Shown piece after piece: positions 45,717 through 57,824 of a DNA stretch of 64,000 bases (positions are counted from its first letter, which is position 1; each line of letters opens with the position of its first letter). A program made the translations under genes and the position numbers. The stretch covers positions 248,001-312,000 of the forward strand of contig NZ_BBIT01000009.1 in assembly GCF_000730625.1 (NCBI RefSeq). Reading direction: 5' to 3'. The stretch comes from Pseudomonas oryzihabitans NBRC 102199. GTDB taxonomy: Bacteria; Pseudomonadota; Gammaproteobacteria; Pseudomonadales; Pseudomonadaceae. The notes below the pieces were generated by a model, which saw only the letters and a program-made list of their open reading frames with translations, made no database searches and was not told where the DNA came from.

Positions 45717-46418
45717 TCAGTGCCCCCCGCCGTCGGTGACGAAGTAGGTAGCCCGGTCCAGGCCGCGTGGCAACTGCTCAGGGGTTCGGTTGATCAGGCC
45801 GATGTCCTTGGCGGCATCGTAGCCCAGGCGCCGTCTGTTGCTCTCGGAGGACAGCAGGGTGGTGAGCTCCTCCGGGGCCAGCTTGAGGCAGCCCTTGTAG
45901 ATCTCGCGGAATTTGAGGTTCTCACGCTCGACATCTTCGAACGCCTGCTTGGCCTGGTCAGGCTTCATGTACCCATTCACGGCGATGGACGTCGCGGCCG
46001 GATGCAGGAGAAAGGTGGACAACGGCGCGGCATAGCGATCCTCGGTCGCGCAGTAGATCAGCGTGGCGGAAGAGTCCGTCGCGGCGGCATTGATGGTGTT
46101 TAGATGCAGCGGATAGTGACGGATGAATTCGTAGGCCACATAGCCCGCCTCCAGGTCGCCACCATGGCTGTTGAGATAGAGATTGACGTTCTTGACGGCG
46201 GGGTATTTGAAAGCGATGTCGCTGAGGGCGGCCAGCAGGGAGCTGACCGCTCGATCGCTGATGCCGCTGTTGAAGTACACCGAGGCGGTGTCGGCAGTGG
46301 CCGCACCGCCCTCCCCGCGGATGACGGTCATGTCGGCCGCAGCCTCCGTCAGCCAGCTCGCGACCAGCAGCGCCAGGACGACCCTGGACAGCCGTGGCGC
46401 ACGCGTCGAACGTCTCAT
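45717..46418 (-). CDS. exported ClpP/crotonase-fold protein (COG3904-like)
   Basis: A 233-residue protein with a signal peptide (RLSRVVLALLVASWLTEAAA) followed by a ClpP-like core. The beta-strand LNLYLNSHGGDLEAGYVAYE (NVNLYLNSHGG) matches the oxyanion Gly-Gly loop of ClpP; TINAAATDSSATLIYCAT matches the serine-bearing segment; STFLLHPAATS supplies the expected His. The serine is in DSSA where ClpP has AAS-x-G. The protein would act in the periplasm, where no Clp ATPase is present. ATG 46418 is preferred over one eight codons earlier because the signal peptide then starts correctly. Substrate unknown. Confidence 0.75.
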   Translation of the reverse strand: MRRSTRAPRLSRVVLALLVASWLTEAAADMTVIRGEGGAATADTASVYFNSGISDRAVSSLLAALSDIAFKYPAVKNVNLYLNSHGGDLEAGYVAYEFIRHYPLHLNTINAAATDSSATLIYCATEDRYAAPLSTFLLHPAATSIAVNGYMKPDQAKQAFEDVERENLKFREIYKGCLKLAPEELTTLLSSESNRRRLGYDAAKDIGLINRTPEQLPRGLDRATYFVTDGGGH

Positions 46419-46514
46419 CCCTGCTCGCTCCCTTCTCGGCATCAGGCCTGAAAAGGTAGATAGCGCGGCTTAAGGTCGGCTTAACCCATCGGGGTGCGCA
46501 GGTTCGCGCTGGCC

Positions 46515-46871
46515 TCAGTCCTTTTTCAGCAGCCCGGCCAGTCCGGCGAAGGGATTGTGGGTGGCCTGGGCCACCTTGGGCGAGCTCAGGGAGCTGTCGC
46601 TGAAGTACTGCTGATCGGTGTAGCGACTGTGCTCGTTGTCGTGGCAGTACAGGCACAGCAATTCCCAGTTGGAGCCATCCTGGGGATTGTTGTCGTGGTT
46701 GTGGTCACGGTGGTGCACGGTCAGCTCGCTCAGGCGCTTGCCGGAGAATTCGCGGGCACAGCGACCGCAGACGTGGGGATACATCTTCAGCGCCTTGTCG
46801 CGGTAGCCGCGTTCGCGCTCGCGCTGGGTCTCGGCGAGGATTCGATCCAGCTTCGAGGTATCGGTGGCCAT
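46515..46871 (-). CDS. yajD: YajD-family HNH nuclease
   Basis: A 118-residue protein with the HNH core: CGRCAREF, ELTVHHRDHNHDNNPQDGSNWE and LLCLYCHDNEHSR, where two Cys pairs bind zinc and the His residues form the active site. The N-terminus TSKLDRILAETQRERERGYR and length match YajD. Its biological role is not known. The ATG follows a GGACGCAG leader. Confidence 0.92.
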   Translation of the reverse strand: MATDTSKLDRILAETQRERERGYRDKALKMYPHVCGRCAREFSGKRLSELTVHHRDHNHDNNPQDGSNWELLCLYCHDNEHSRYTDQQYFSDSSLSSPKVAQATHNPFAGLAGLLKKD

Positions 46872-46949
46872 GCTGCGTCCTGAGGGGTCGTGTCGGGAGG
46901 CTCAGTATAGCCCGCGCCTGGCCCCGCGGGTGATCAGGCACGAGTCCAC

Positions 46950-50283
<3,334 letters not shown>

Positions 50284-50769
50284 GGGAGCCGCCTTCGACC
50301 AGGGATTCGAGAGCGGAACGAAGTGAAGGGGGGCCGGGCTGGCCTTCGAACGGCCCGGCGAGCCACGGCTCCACCTGCTACGCCACCTTGCCCTGCAGGA
50401 AACTCCTGACAGCGAGGGCGCCCCGCTGACTATAGTCTTGTCATATGAAGACCTATGTCTGCGGGACCCAAAGAACCTAAGCACAGCATTCTAGAGCTGT
50501 CAAAAGCGCAGCCACCGCGAATCGGCGCCGCGAAGACAGACTTCGCGGGCGTGAAATCCGCTCCCCATGGCGGGGCTCGGCAGGCCACCGGCAGCCCGCC
50601 GACACTGGCCTGGCAGGAAGGTCGAGCGCGCCAGCGCCTGGCGTTCTCCGGATGGAACTCACCTGGCACCTGTGCCCGCCACTCATCGGGTACTTCGGCG
50701 CGGTTGGTCCGGGTTTCAGCTGATCCTTTCGCCCTCGCCCTCGGCCGCTGCCCTTGGCCGCGTCACCGG
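50284..50769. other. 486-bp gap upstream of aspT-asdA
   Basis: No gene with family support. GACTATAGTC at 50428-50437 is a perfect 10-bp palindrome 145 bases upstream of aspT and contains a TATAGT/ACTATA -10-like core in both directions, but no matching -35 box is clear. The right side lies downstream of the convergent-facing AhpD-like gene end. Open frames here read into antisense of real genes. Confidence 0.4.
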
Positions 50770-51201
50770 CTAGAGCTTCATGCCCACCGCGAGCCGGTTG
50801 AAGGCGTTCATCAGCGCCACGGCAAAGGTCAGGTCGGCGATTTCCGCGTCGCTGAACTGCGCCTTGAGCGGTTCGTAGGCCGCATCGGGCGCGCCCTTCT
50901 CGGCGACGGCGGTCAGGGTCTCGGCCCACTCCAGGGCGGCGCGCTCGCGGGCATCGAACAGCTCGCTGATGCGCCAGCCGGCCAGGCGATCCAGCTTGGC
51001 CTGGCTGACGCCCTGCTCGCGCAGGGTTTCGGCGTGCTTGCCCAGGCAGAAGGCGCAGCCGTTGATCTGGGAGATGCGCAGGTAGATCAGCTCCACCAGT
51101 TCCAGGCCGAGGGCGCTCTGCGCCAGGGCCTGGCCCGTGGCGATCAGCCCTTGATAGGCGGCGGGCGAGAGGGTGGAAAACGGCAGTCGTAGTTGGCTCA
51201 T
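50770..51201 (-). CDS. AhpD-like carboxymuconolactone decarboxylase-family protein
   Basis: A 143-residue helical protein with the AhpD-type redox site QINGCAFCLGKHAE (Cys-x2-Cys plus His) and the typical downstream helices. Such proteins act as alkylhydroperoxidase-like or thiol-disulfide reductants. It is the last gene of a three-gene leftward operon with an azoreductase and an acetyltransferase, starting three bases after the azoreductase stop. Confidence 0.9.
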   Translation of the reverse strand: MSQLRLPFSTLSPAAYQGLIATGQALAQSALGLELVELIYLRISQINGCAFCLGKHAETLREQGVSQAKLDRLAGWRISELFDARERAALEWAETLTAVAEKGAPDAAYEPLKAQFSDAEIADLTFAVALMNAFNRLAVGMKL

Positions 51202-51204
51202 GGC

Positions 51205-51843
51205 TTACTCCAGGGTCGTGGTCACAGGGTGGGCGAGATGGCGGAAGGGCACCTCGCGCGAGAGTTGTTCACGGGCGCTCGCCAGGGTGTCGGCCACCTC
51301 AGCCGGGTCGCCGACCAGGCCCTCCAGATAGCTGAAGTGCAGGTCGAACAGCCCGAGCGTGCCCAGGGCATGGCGCACGTAGGAGGTCAGGAAATCCGGC
51401 TGCCGTGCGCGTGGCCCGCGGTGATGACCGCCCGAACTGACCAGCAGATAGACCGGCCGGTCGGCCAGCAGGCCGCGCTTGCCCTCGGCGGTGGACTCGA
51501 AGGTGCGGCCGATGCGCAGTACGAAGTCCAGCCACAGCTTGAGCGCCGCCGGCAGGGTGAAGTTGTGCAACGGCGTATTGATCAGCAGCAGGTCACTGGC
51601 CTCCAGCTCGCCGATGAGGGTTTCGGACAGGGCGAATACCGGCGCCTCCGGTGGCGTTCGCCGGGTCAGGGCCTCGGCATAGTCGGCGCTCAGCGGTGGC
51701 AGCGGCGCGGTAGCCAGATCCCGCTCCAGTACCTGCAGGCGGGGATAGCCCTGGCGCAGGGCAGCCAGGAGTTCGCCGGCCAGCCGATGTCCTTGGGAGG
51801 CGGCCGGGCGCGGGCTGGCGTTGAGGTAGAGGACGGTCTTCAT
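51205..51843 (-). CDS. FMN-dependent NADH-azoreductase (AzoR-like)
   Basis: A 212-residue flavodoxin-fold oxidoreductase. TVLYLNASPRPAASQGHRLA is the FMN phosphate loop, and INTPLHNFTLPAALKLWLDF followed by VSSGG are AzoR-family blocks. Family members reduce quinones, azo compounds and nitro compounds with NAD(P)H. The start overlaps the upstream acetyltransferase stop by four bases. Confidence 0.92.
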   Translation of the reverse strand: MKTVLYLNASPRPAASQGHRLAGELLAALRQGYPRLQVLERDLATAPLPPLSADYAEALTRRTPPEAPVFALSETLIGELEASDLLLINTPLHNFTLPAALKLWLDFVLRIGRTFESTAEGKRGLLADRPVYLLVSSGGHHRGPRARQPDFLTSYVRHALGTLGLFDLHFSYLEGLVGDPAEVADTLASAREQLSREVPFRHLAHPVTTTLE

Positions 51844-52289
51844 GCCGGCACCTCTCCGCTCAGACGCTCGGCGAAATGCAGGCCACGGGCGAGCAGGCCC
51901 TGACGGAAATAGAAGCGTTGGGCCAGGGGCATATGCAGCCCGGTATCCAGGATCAGATGGGAGCAGCCGCGCTCCAGGGCCTCGCTACGGACCGCTGCCA
52001 GCAGGCGGGCCCCCAGGCCATCGCGCTGGCGAGCCGGCGCCACCACCAGATCGTCCACATAGAGGAAACGACCGTAGAGCAGATTTTCCAGCTCGCGGTA
52101 ACCGGCCAGGCCGACCACCTCGCCCTCCGCCAGGGCGGCCAGCAGCCGATAACCCTGGGCCGCCTGGCGCTGAAGTTGCGCCTGGTAGCGCTCGGCGTCG
52201 GCGAGATGGGGGCGCAGAACCTGCATCAGCGGCAGACTGGCCTGGCACAGGGGATGATCGGGCGGCAGTGGCTGGAAGGTCAGGGCCAT
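51840..52289 (-). CDS. GNAT-family N-acetyltransferase
   Basis: A 149-residue GNAT protein with motif A YVDDLVVAPARQRDGLGARL (the R-x-x-G-x-G/A loop as RQRDGLG) and a C-terminal LDTGLHMPLAQRFYFRQGL block. ATG 52289 was chosen because it gives the usual start just before the domain. It leads the operon that is divergent from the MocR-type regulator. Substrate unknown. Confidence 0.88.
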   Translation of the reverse strand: MALTFQPLPPDHPLCQASLPLMQVLRPHLADAERYQAQLQRQAAQGYRLLAALAEGEVVGLAGYRELENLLYGRFLYVDDLVVAPARQRDGLGARLLAAVRSEALERGCSHLILDTGLHMPLAQRFYFRQGLLARGLHFAERLSGEVPA

Positions 52290-52320
52290 GGTGAGGGTCT
52301 CCAGGAAAGATGCCGCCACT

Positions 52321-52340
52321 CTAGGCCGCCAATGGCCTAG
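52321..52340. promoter_or_regulatory. inverted repeat in the divergent spacer, candidate MocR site
   Basis: CTAGGCC-N6-GGCCTAG, a perfect 7-bp inverted repeat, lies 31 bases upstream of the first operon gene and 35 bases upstream of the MocR-type gene. Its position suits control of both. Confidence 0.5.
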
Positions 52341-52375
52341 GCTATAGAGCCAAGAAAGCTACAAACGACCAGGCC

Positions 52376-53776
52376 ATGACCCTGAACGGCGCCCTCGACA
52401 GCCGCCTTGCCCTGCCGCTCTATCGCCAGCTCTACCAGCGCTTTCGCCAGGCGCTGGACGAGGGCCAGCTGCGGCCCGGTGACCGGGTCCCGGCGGTGCG
52501 CGCCCTGGCGGCGGAGTTGAACGTGGCCCGGGGCACGGTGGAAATGGCCTACCAGCAGCTGATCGCCGAAGGCTTTCTACTGCCGCGCGGTCCGGCCGGG
52601 ACCATCGTCTCGCCGCAGTGGAGTCGCCCGACCGCTCCACCAGCGGCCGTACCCTCCTCGCCGACGGCCTCGGCAACCCATGCCGGCGGCGCGCCGTTGC
52701 CGCTGCAGCTGGGTCTGCCGGCGCTGGACGCCTTCCCGCGCAAGCTCTGGACGCGCCTGGCCGCGCGGCAACTGCGCAGCCAGGGACTGGAGGGTCTGGT
52801 CTATCCCGATGCCCGGGGTCACGCCGGCTTGCGCGCCGCCCTCGCCACCTACCTCGGCCTGTCCCGCGGGATCGCCTGTCGTCCGGAGCAGGTGTTCGTC
52901 TGCGCGGGCTATCGCGCCTGCCTGGATCTGATCGTGCAGACGCTGCTGGCGCCGGGTGCTGCCTGCTGGTTAGAGGAGCCCGGCTATTTCATCGCCCGCC
53001 GGGCATTGCAGGACGCCGGCGTGGAACTGGTGCCGGTTCCGGTGGACGCGGCGGGACTGGATGTCGCCGCCGGCCTCGACCGGGCGCCGACCGCCCGTTG
53101 CGCCCTGGTCACCCCCAGTCACCAGAGCCCGCTGGGCGTGTCTCTCGCCCTGCCCCGGCGGCTGGCACTGCTGGACTGGGCGGGGCGGCAGAACGCCTGG
53201 ATCATCGAGGACGACTACGACAGCGAATACCGCTATCAGGGCAAGCCGCTGCCCGCGCTCAAGAGTCTGGATGACGGAGGACGGGTGCTCTACACCGGTA
53301 CCTTCAGCAAGGTGCTGTTTCCCGGCCTGCGCCTCGCCTACCTCGTGGTGCCGCCCGCCCAGGTCGCCGCCTTCGGTCGCAGCGCCGACCGCTTGCACAA
53401 CCACGCGCCCCTGCTGCTGCAGGGCACGGTGGCGAGCTTTCTCGAAGAAGGGCATTTCGCCCGCCATCTCAATCGCATGCGCACCCTCTACCGACAGCGC
53501 CGCCTGTGGCTGGCCGAGGCGCTGACGAGCGCGCTGGGCGACGCGATGCGGATCGACCTGCAGGCCGGCGGCCTGCACCTGCTGGCACGCCTAACCCAGG
53601 GCGACGATCGCCGCTGGGCGGAGGCCGCCCAGGCCGACGGCCTGGCGGTCCAGGCCCTGTCTCGCTGGTATCTGGAGACGCCCAGTGCCCAGGGCCTGCT
53701 GCTGGGCTTCACCAATGTCGTCAGCGCGGCGGAAGCCGTCGCCCTGGCCCGGCGGCTGGCTCAGCTGGCGCCCTGA
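52376..53776 (+). CDS. MocR/PdxR-type regulator (GntR HTH fused to class I aminotransferase)
   Basis: A 466-residue fusion. The N-terminal GntR winged helix (LPLYRQLYQRFRQALDEGQL, VPAVRALAAELNVARGTVEM) covers residues 1-70, followed by a linker and an aminotransferase-fold domain (about 100-460) with HQSPLGVSL, IIEDDYDSEYRYQGKPLPAL and the PLP-lysine motif YTGTFSKVLFPGLRLAYLVV. Members use bound PLP to sense a ligand (PLP, GABA or taurine derivatives). It is divergent from the azoreductase operon and is its probable regulator. Confidence 0.93.
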   Translation: MTLNGALDSRLALPLYRQLYQRFRQALDEGQLRPGDRVPAVRALAAELNVARGTVEMAYQQLIAEGFLLPRGPAGTIVSPQWSRPTAPPAAVPSSPTASATHAGGAPLPLQLGLPALDAFPRKLWTRLAARQLRSQGLEGLVYPDARGHAGLRAALATYLGLSRGIACRPEQVFVCAGYRACLDLIVQTLLAPGAACWLEEPGYFIARRALQDAGVELVPVPVDAAGLDVAAGLDRAPTARCALVTPSHQSPLGVSLALPRRLALLDWAGRQNAWIIEDDYDSEYRYQGKPLPALKSLDDGGRVLYTGTFSKVLFPGLRLAYLVVPPAQVAAFGRSADRLHNHAPLLLQGTVASFLEEGHFARHLNRMRTLYRQRRLWLAEALTSALGDAMRIDLQAGGLHLLARLTQGDDRRWAEAAQADGLAVQALSRWYLETPSAQGLLLGFTNVVSAAEAVALARRLAQLAP

Positions 53777-54125
53777 CCGCTCGCTGTTCGTCTCGGCCCT
53801 TCGCCCGTCCCGTCATCAGGGGCTGCCCCGAAGCGCAAAAATGTTTATTGCGTCACATAAAACTTTTTCAGGTGCGACCGCTCAAAGACCAGGCTCGGAG
53901 GCTCTAGCCTGCCACTCTTGATTGGAAACAAAGCCTTTTTCGGCACCCACTCCGCAAGTAGCGGCGCGAGCGGAGTCACCCGCGATACCTGCACTACCAG
54001 GAGCCACGCTTCCCTGCCGTCCACGCAAGACACGGATCAGTCGCGTTTCCCTCCGCTCGTTCGCTGTACTCCCAAAACGTTGCCCTCTGGGCGTGAGTCG
54101 ACAACCTGGCGCGTGAGGCCTTCCC
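53777..54125 (+). other. 349-bp non-coding leader of the second chemoreceptor gene
   Basis: No gene is seen. The left part (53835-53880) is AT-rich (TTTATTGCGTCACATAAAAC), a likely promoter area; no flagellar sigma-28 consensus is evident. GCGTGAGGCC at 54111-54120 ends five bases before the ATG, and the same ten bases occur in the leader of the first chemoreceptor gene. A short stem GACTCCGCTCG.../CGAGCGGAGTC-type inverted pairing is possible around 53947-53980. Confidence 0.4.
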
Positions 54126-55757
54126 ATGCTGCAACAGCTGACCATCGCGAACAAACTCAGACTCGGCTTCGGTGCCATTCTGGTCATCATCCTGGCGCTG
54201 ATCCTGGCGGCCCGGCAGGGCTTCAACCAGGTCAATCTGGCGGTTCAGCAGAACATTCATTCCTACCATGTCCTGCAGGATTCGGACGCGGCCCTGCTGG
54301 CGCTGGTCAACATGGAAACCGGCATGCGCGGTTTCGCCCTGACCGGCAAGGAAGAGTTTCTCGAACCCCTGAACAGGGGCGAGCAGCGCTTCGCCGAGCA
54401 GTTGCAGGAGCTGACTCAGCTCACCCGCGACAACCCCGCCCAGCAGGCCGATCTGGCCCAGCTGGGCCAGGCCAAGCAGCAGTGGAATAGCGAGTCCGTC
54501 CAGCAGATCCTGGCGTTGCGCCGGCAGGTCAATGCCGGTACCCAGCCGCTGGATGCCCTGACCGCCCGCATCGCCACCGCCCAGGACAAGGGCAGGATGG
54601 ATGGCATGCGCGAGTTGCTGGCGCAGATCAAAACCCGTGAGAACGCCTTGCTGGACGGCCGGACCCAGTCGATGGCCGACGCCAAGCAGCAGGCCATGGC
54701 GATCCTCATCAGTGGTGGCATCCTCGCCGCCCTGCTGGCGCTGGGCATCGCCTGGTCGCTGACCCGTACCATCGTCGGGCGGCTCAACCAGACCGTCGCC
54801 ATCGCCCGCACCATCGCCGCCGGCCAGCTGGATTCGCCGATTCCCACTGGCGGACGCGACGAACTGGGCCAGCTGCTGACCGCCTTCGGCCAGATGCAGG
54901 ACAAGCTGCGCGGCATGATCCAGGGGATCAAGCAGGGCACCGACCAGTTGGTGGCCGCCTCCCACAGCATCTCGGCCAATTCCCAGCAGCTGTCCGCCGC
55001 TGCCCAGGAACAGTCCAGCGCCGCCTCCAGCATGGCGGCTACCGTGGAAGAGCTGACCGTGAGCATCAACCACGTTTCCGACAACGCCGGGGAAGCCCAC
55101 GACCTCTCCAGCCAGTCGGGCCGACTGGCCCAGGACGGTGGCCAGACCATCCAAGCCTCGGTGGACAGCATGAGATCCATCGCCGGCACGGTGCAGTCCT
55201 CGGCCGCCCGCATCGGCGAACTGGGCGAGCATTCCGAGCGGGTCTCCTCCATCGTCAGCGTGATCAAGGGCATCGCCGACCAGACCAACCTGCTGGCGTT
55301 GAATGCCGCCATCGAGGCGGCGCGGGCCGGCGAACAGGGACGCGGCTTCGCCGTGGTAGCCGACGAGGTGCGCCAGCTGGCGCAACGCACCACCAATTCC
55401 ACCCAGGAGATCGCCGCCATGATCGAGAAGATCCAGGCGGCGACCCAGGCCGCCATGAGCGACATGGAAGTGGGCGTGCGCCAGGTCAACGGTGGGGTCG
55501 ACCTGGCCAACCAGGCGGGTGAGGCGGTGGTCAGTATCAACACCTCTTCGGACAAGGTGGTGCGGGTGGTCAACCAGATCTCCCTGGCACTGCGCGAGCA
55601 GACCGCCGCCAGCCACGACGTCGCCCGTACCGTGGAGCGCCTGGCGCAGATGGCCCAGCAGAACAGCGAAGCCATCGGCGAGACGGTGCAGACCGCAGTG
55701 TCCCTCGACGCCCTGGCCAACGACCTGAATCGCCAGATCGGGCAGTTCCGCTGCTAG
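54126..55757 (+). CDS. methyl-accepting chemotaxis protein with CHASE3 sensor
   Basis: A 543-residue transmembrane chemoreceptor. Helix 1 (residues about 14-32), then a CHASE3-type extracytoplasmic domain marked by [20 protein letters not shown] (residues about 60-80), helix 2 near residue 197-215 ([20 protein letters not shown]), HAMP with [20 protein letters not shown], and a signalling domain with [20 protein letters not shown]-type tip. No pentapeptide at the C-terminus. CHASE3 ligands are unknown. It follows a 349-bp leader after the MocR gene and is monocistronic. Confidence 0.93.
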   Translation: MLQQLTIANKLRLGFGAILVIILALILAARQGFNQVNLAVQQNIHSYHVLQDSDAALLALVNMETGMRGFALTGKEEFLEPLNRGEQRFAEQLQELTQLTRDNPAQQADLAQLGQAKQQWNSESVQQILALRRQVNAGTQPLDALTARIATAQDKGRMDGMRELLAQIKTRENALLDGRTQSMADAKQQAMAILISGGILAALLALGIAWSLTRTIVGRLNQTVAIARTIAAGQLDSPIPTGGRDELGQLLTAFGQMQDKLRGMIQGIKQGTDQLVAASHSISANSQQLSAAAQEQSSAASSMAATVEELTVSINHVSDNAGEAHDLSSQSGRLAQDGGQTIQASVDSMRSIAGTVQSSAARIGELGEHSERVSSIVSVIKGIADQTNLLALNAAIEAARAGEQGRGFAVVADEVRQLAQRTTNSTQEIAAMIEKIQAATQAAMSDMEVGVRQVNGGVDLANQAGEAVVSINTSSDKVVRVVNQISLALREQTAASHDVARTVERLAQMAQQNSEAIGETVQTAVSLDALANDLNRQIGQFRC

Positions 55758-55886
55758 CGCCAGGCCTCCCCGCACTGCATTTCCATCGATCCCGGTACCT
55801 GGCCGGGATCACCTCGCCGAAACACCTCGCAACATTCTCTTAGCGCAACGGTCACAAAGGCGTCTCCCTCAAGGCCTGCGCCCTGC

Positions 55887-57080
55887 ATGAAAACCCCGCG
55901 TCCCGTCGATCGTCTGCCCCGCCTCAACCAGCTGCGCAATCTGAAAATGGCCCGCTCCGCCCACGCCTACGTCCGCGGCAGCACGGTGCAGTTCTACGAG
56001 TGGCTGCACAGCCAGCCCGGCCGCAACCTGCCCAATGGGCCGGCGGTATGGATCTGTGGCGACTGCCATGCCGGCAACCTGGGCCCCACCGGCGATCTGC
56101 ACGGCTCCACCGACGTCAACATCCGCGACCTGGATCAGACCGTGGTCGGCAATCCGGCCCATGACCTGGTGCGCCTGGCGCTGTCGCTGGCCACGGCGGC
56201 GCGCGGCTCCGACCTGCCGGGGGTGACCACGGCGCGGATGCTCGAAGAGATGATGCGCGGCTACGAGGTGGCCTTCGAAGACGATCTCGAACGCGAGGTC
56301 CCGCGCCCCGCTCAGGTCAAGGCCGGGATGCGCAGCGCGGTGCAGCGTACCTGGAAGCACCTGGCCAAGGAGCGCATGGAAAACACCCGCCCCAAGCTGC
56401 CGCTGGGCAAGCACTTCTGGCAGCTGAGCAAGGACGAGCGCAAGGCCATCGGCGAGTTGTGCGAGACGCCCGGGATCCATGCCCTGGTGACCTCGCTCAA
56501 GGGCCGCAGCCACGACAGCCGCGTCGAACTGCTGGACAGCGCCTACTGGGTCAAGGGCTGCAGCTCCCTGGGGCTGCGCCGCTACGCCGTGCTGCTGGGC
56601 GTGGACGACGGCGACGACCAGGACTACTGCCTGATCGACGTCAAGCAGGCGGTGGCCGCCGCCGCCCCGCGCGTGGCCCATGCCACCATGCCCCGCGACA
56701 ACGGCAAGCGCGTGGTGGAAGGCGCCCGCCAGCTCTCCCCGGCCCTGGGCAATCGCATGCTGGCGGTGCGCATGCTGGATCACTCCTTCTTCATCCGCGA
56801 ATTGCTGCCCCAGGATCTCAAGCTGGAGCTGGACGAACTCAGCGCCCGCGAAGCCATGAGCGCCGCCGCCTACCTGGCCCGCGTGGTCGGCCGCGCCCAC
56901 GCCCGGCAGATGGACCTGGCCACCCGCGTCGAGTGGATGAGCGACCTGCAACGCAATCGCACCCGCACCCTGGATGCCCCCTCCTGGCTGTGGAGCAGCG
57001 TGGTGCAACTGGTAGGCGCCCACGAAATGGGTTACCTCGCCCACTGCCGCGCCTATGCGCTGGAGCATGCGCAGGACTGA
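55887..57080 (+). CDS. DUF2252 family protein with permuted kinase-like motifs
   Basis: A 397-residue cytoplasmic protein of DUF2252. Visible motifs are GDCHAGN (residues 58-64), resembling the catalytic loop of aminoglycoside-phosphotransferase-like kinases, NIRDLDQTVVGNPAHDLVRL (78-97), resembling their metal-binding DxD/DFG strand, and then, much later, KGCSSLGLRRYAVLLG (223-238) and LIDVKQA (K253), resembling a glycine-rich loop and ATP-binding Lys. The order is the reverse of a normal kinase. The family has no assigned activity that I know. It stands alone between the chemoreceptor and the sigma-factor cassette. Confidence 0.85.
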   Translation: MKTPRPVDRLPRLNQLRNLKMARSAHAYVRGSTVQFYEWLHSQPGRNLPNGPAVWICGDCHAGNLGPTGDLHGSTDVNIRDLDQTVVGNPAHDLVRLALSLATAARGSDLPGVTTARMLEEMMRGYEVAFEDDLEREVPRPAQVKAGMRSAVQRTWKHLAKERMENTRPKLPLGKHFWQLSKDERKAIGELCETPGIHALVTSLKGRSHDSRVELLDSAYWVKGCSSLGLRRYAVLLGVDDGDDQDYCLIDVKQAVAAAAPRVAHATMPRDNGKRVVEGARQLSPALGNRMLAVRMLDHSFFIRELLPQDLKLELDELSAREAMSAAAYLARVVGRAHARQMDLATRVEWMSDLQRNRTRTLDAPSWLWSSVVQLVGAHEMGYLAHCRAYALEHAQD

Positions 57081-57233
57081 GGCCGCCCTGAAACCGGTCT
57101 GGAGCTAATCGCCTCGGGCCGCGTTTTTCGCTCGCCCCTTCCCTGCCACCTGCCCGGTCCAACCCGGAGCGGCAGGCAGCGCCTACCTGACCCTCGCCCA
57201 CCTGCCCGCTTCGTCGATCAGCTCGATCACGCA

Positions 57234-57279
57234 TTGTGCGACCTTCAGCCTTTAACTAAAATGAGACGCTTTATCATTT
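57234..57279 (+). promoter_or_regulatory. predicted promoter and inverted repeat upstream of the sigma factor gene
   Basis: TTGTGC (57234-57239), 17-base spacer, TAAAAT (57257-57262). AAATGA-N9-TCATTT (57259-57279) overlaps the -10 box. The repeat has the right ends for a Fur-like site but the spacing is longer than the 19-bp consensus, so Fur control is only suggested. Confidence 0.4.
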
Positions 57280-57308
57280 AAGACTGGCGCTCGCGCCAAG
57301 GATCGTCC

Positions 57309-57824
57309 ATGCGCCCTGCCCTGTCTTCCGGCTCGCCCACCGTCGCCCTGGATCGGCTCTATCGCGATCATCACGGCTGGCTCAGCGGCTGGCTGCGCGG
57401 GCGGCTGGGCAACGCGCCAGATGCGGCGGACATCGCCCAGGACACCTATCTGCGCATCCTCAGCTCCGGACGGCTGCCGCTGCGTGAAGACTCGCGGCGC
57501 TATCTGGTGCAGGTGGCCAAGGGGCTGGTGATCGACCTCTGGCGACGCCAGGAGGTGGAGCGCGCCTATCGCGAAGCCATCGCCCATCTGCCTGAGGCCC
57601 AGGTGCCTTCGCCAGAGACGCACTGGCTGATCGTCGACGCCCTGCTGCGCATCGATGCCATGCTCGACGGCCTGCCCGGCCCGGTACGGGAGGCCTTTCT
57701 ACTGGCGCAATTCCAGCGGTTGACCCTGGCCGAGATCGCCGTGCGGCTGGGTCTGGCGGTGATCACCGTACGCCGCTACATCCAGCGCGCCCTGGTGGCC
57801 TGCCTGGTGGCCGGCGAAGCATGA
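57309..57824 (+). CDS. ECF sigma factor, FecI/FpvI-like
   Basis: A 171-residue extracytoplasmic-function sigma factor. Region 2 contains DAADIAQDTYLRIL and LVQVAKGLVIDLWRRQ; region 4 contains LTLAEIAVRLGLAVITVRRY. The gene overlaps the anti-sigma gene by four bases, and a TonB receptor with an N-terminal signalling domain follows, giving the complete FecIRA-type cell-surface signalling set. The sigma factor should direct transcription of the receptor gene when its ferric siderophore is bound. Confidence 0.95.
   Translation: MRPALSSGSPTVALDRLYRDHHGWLSGWLRGRLGNAPDAADIAQDTYLRILSSGRLPLREDSRRYLVQVAKGLVIDLWRRQEVERAYREAIAHLPEAQVPSPETHWLIVDALLRIDAMLDGLPGPVREAFLLAQFQRLTLAEIAVRLGLAVITVRRYIQRALVACLVAGEA

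Noticed and set aside
50455-51192. 245-codon plus-strand frame upstream of and over the AhpD-like gene
   Set aside because: The second half is antisense to a gene with a clear CxxC redox site; the first half has no domain and no ribosome-binding site.
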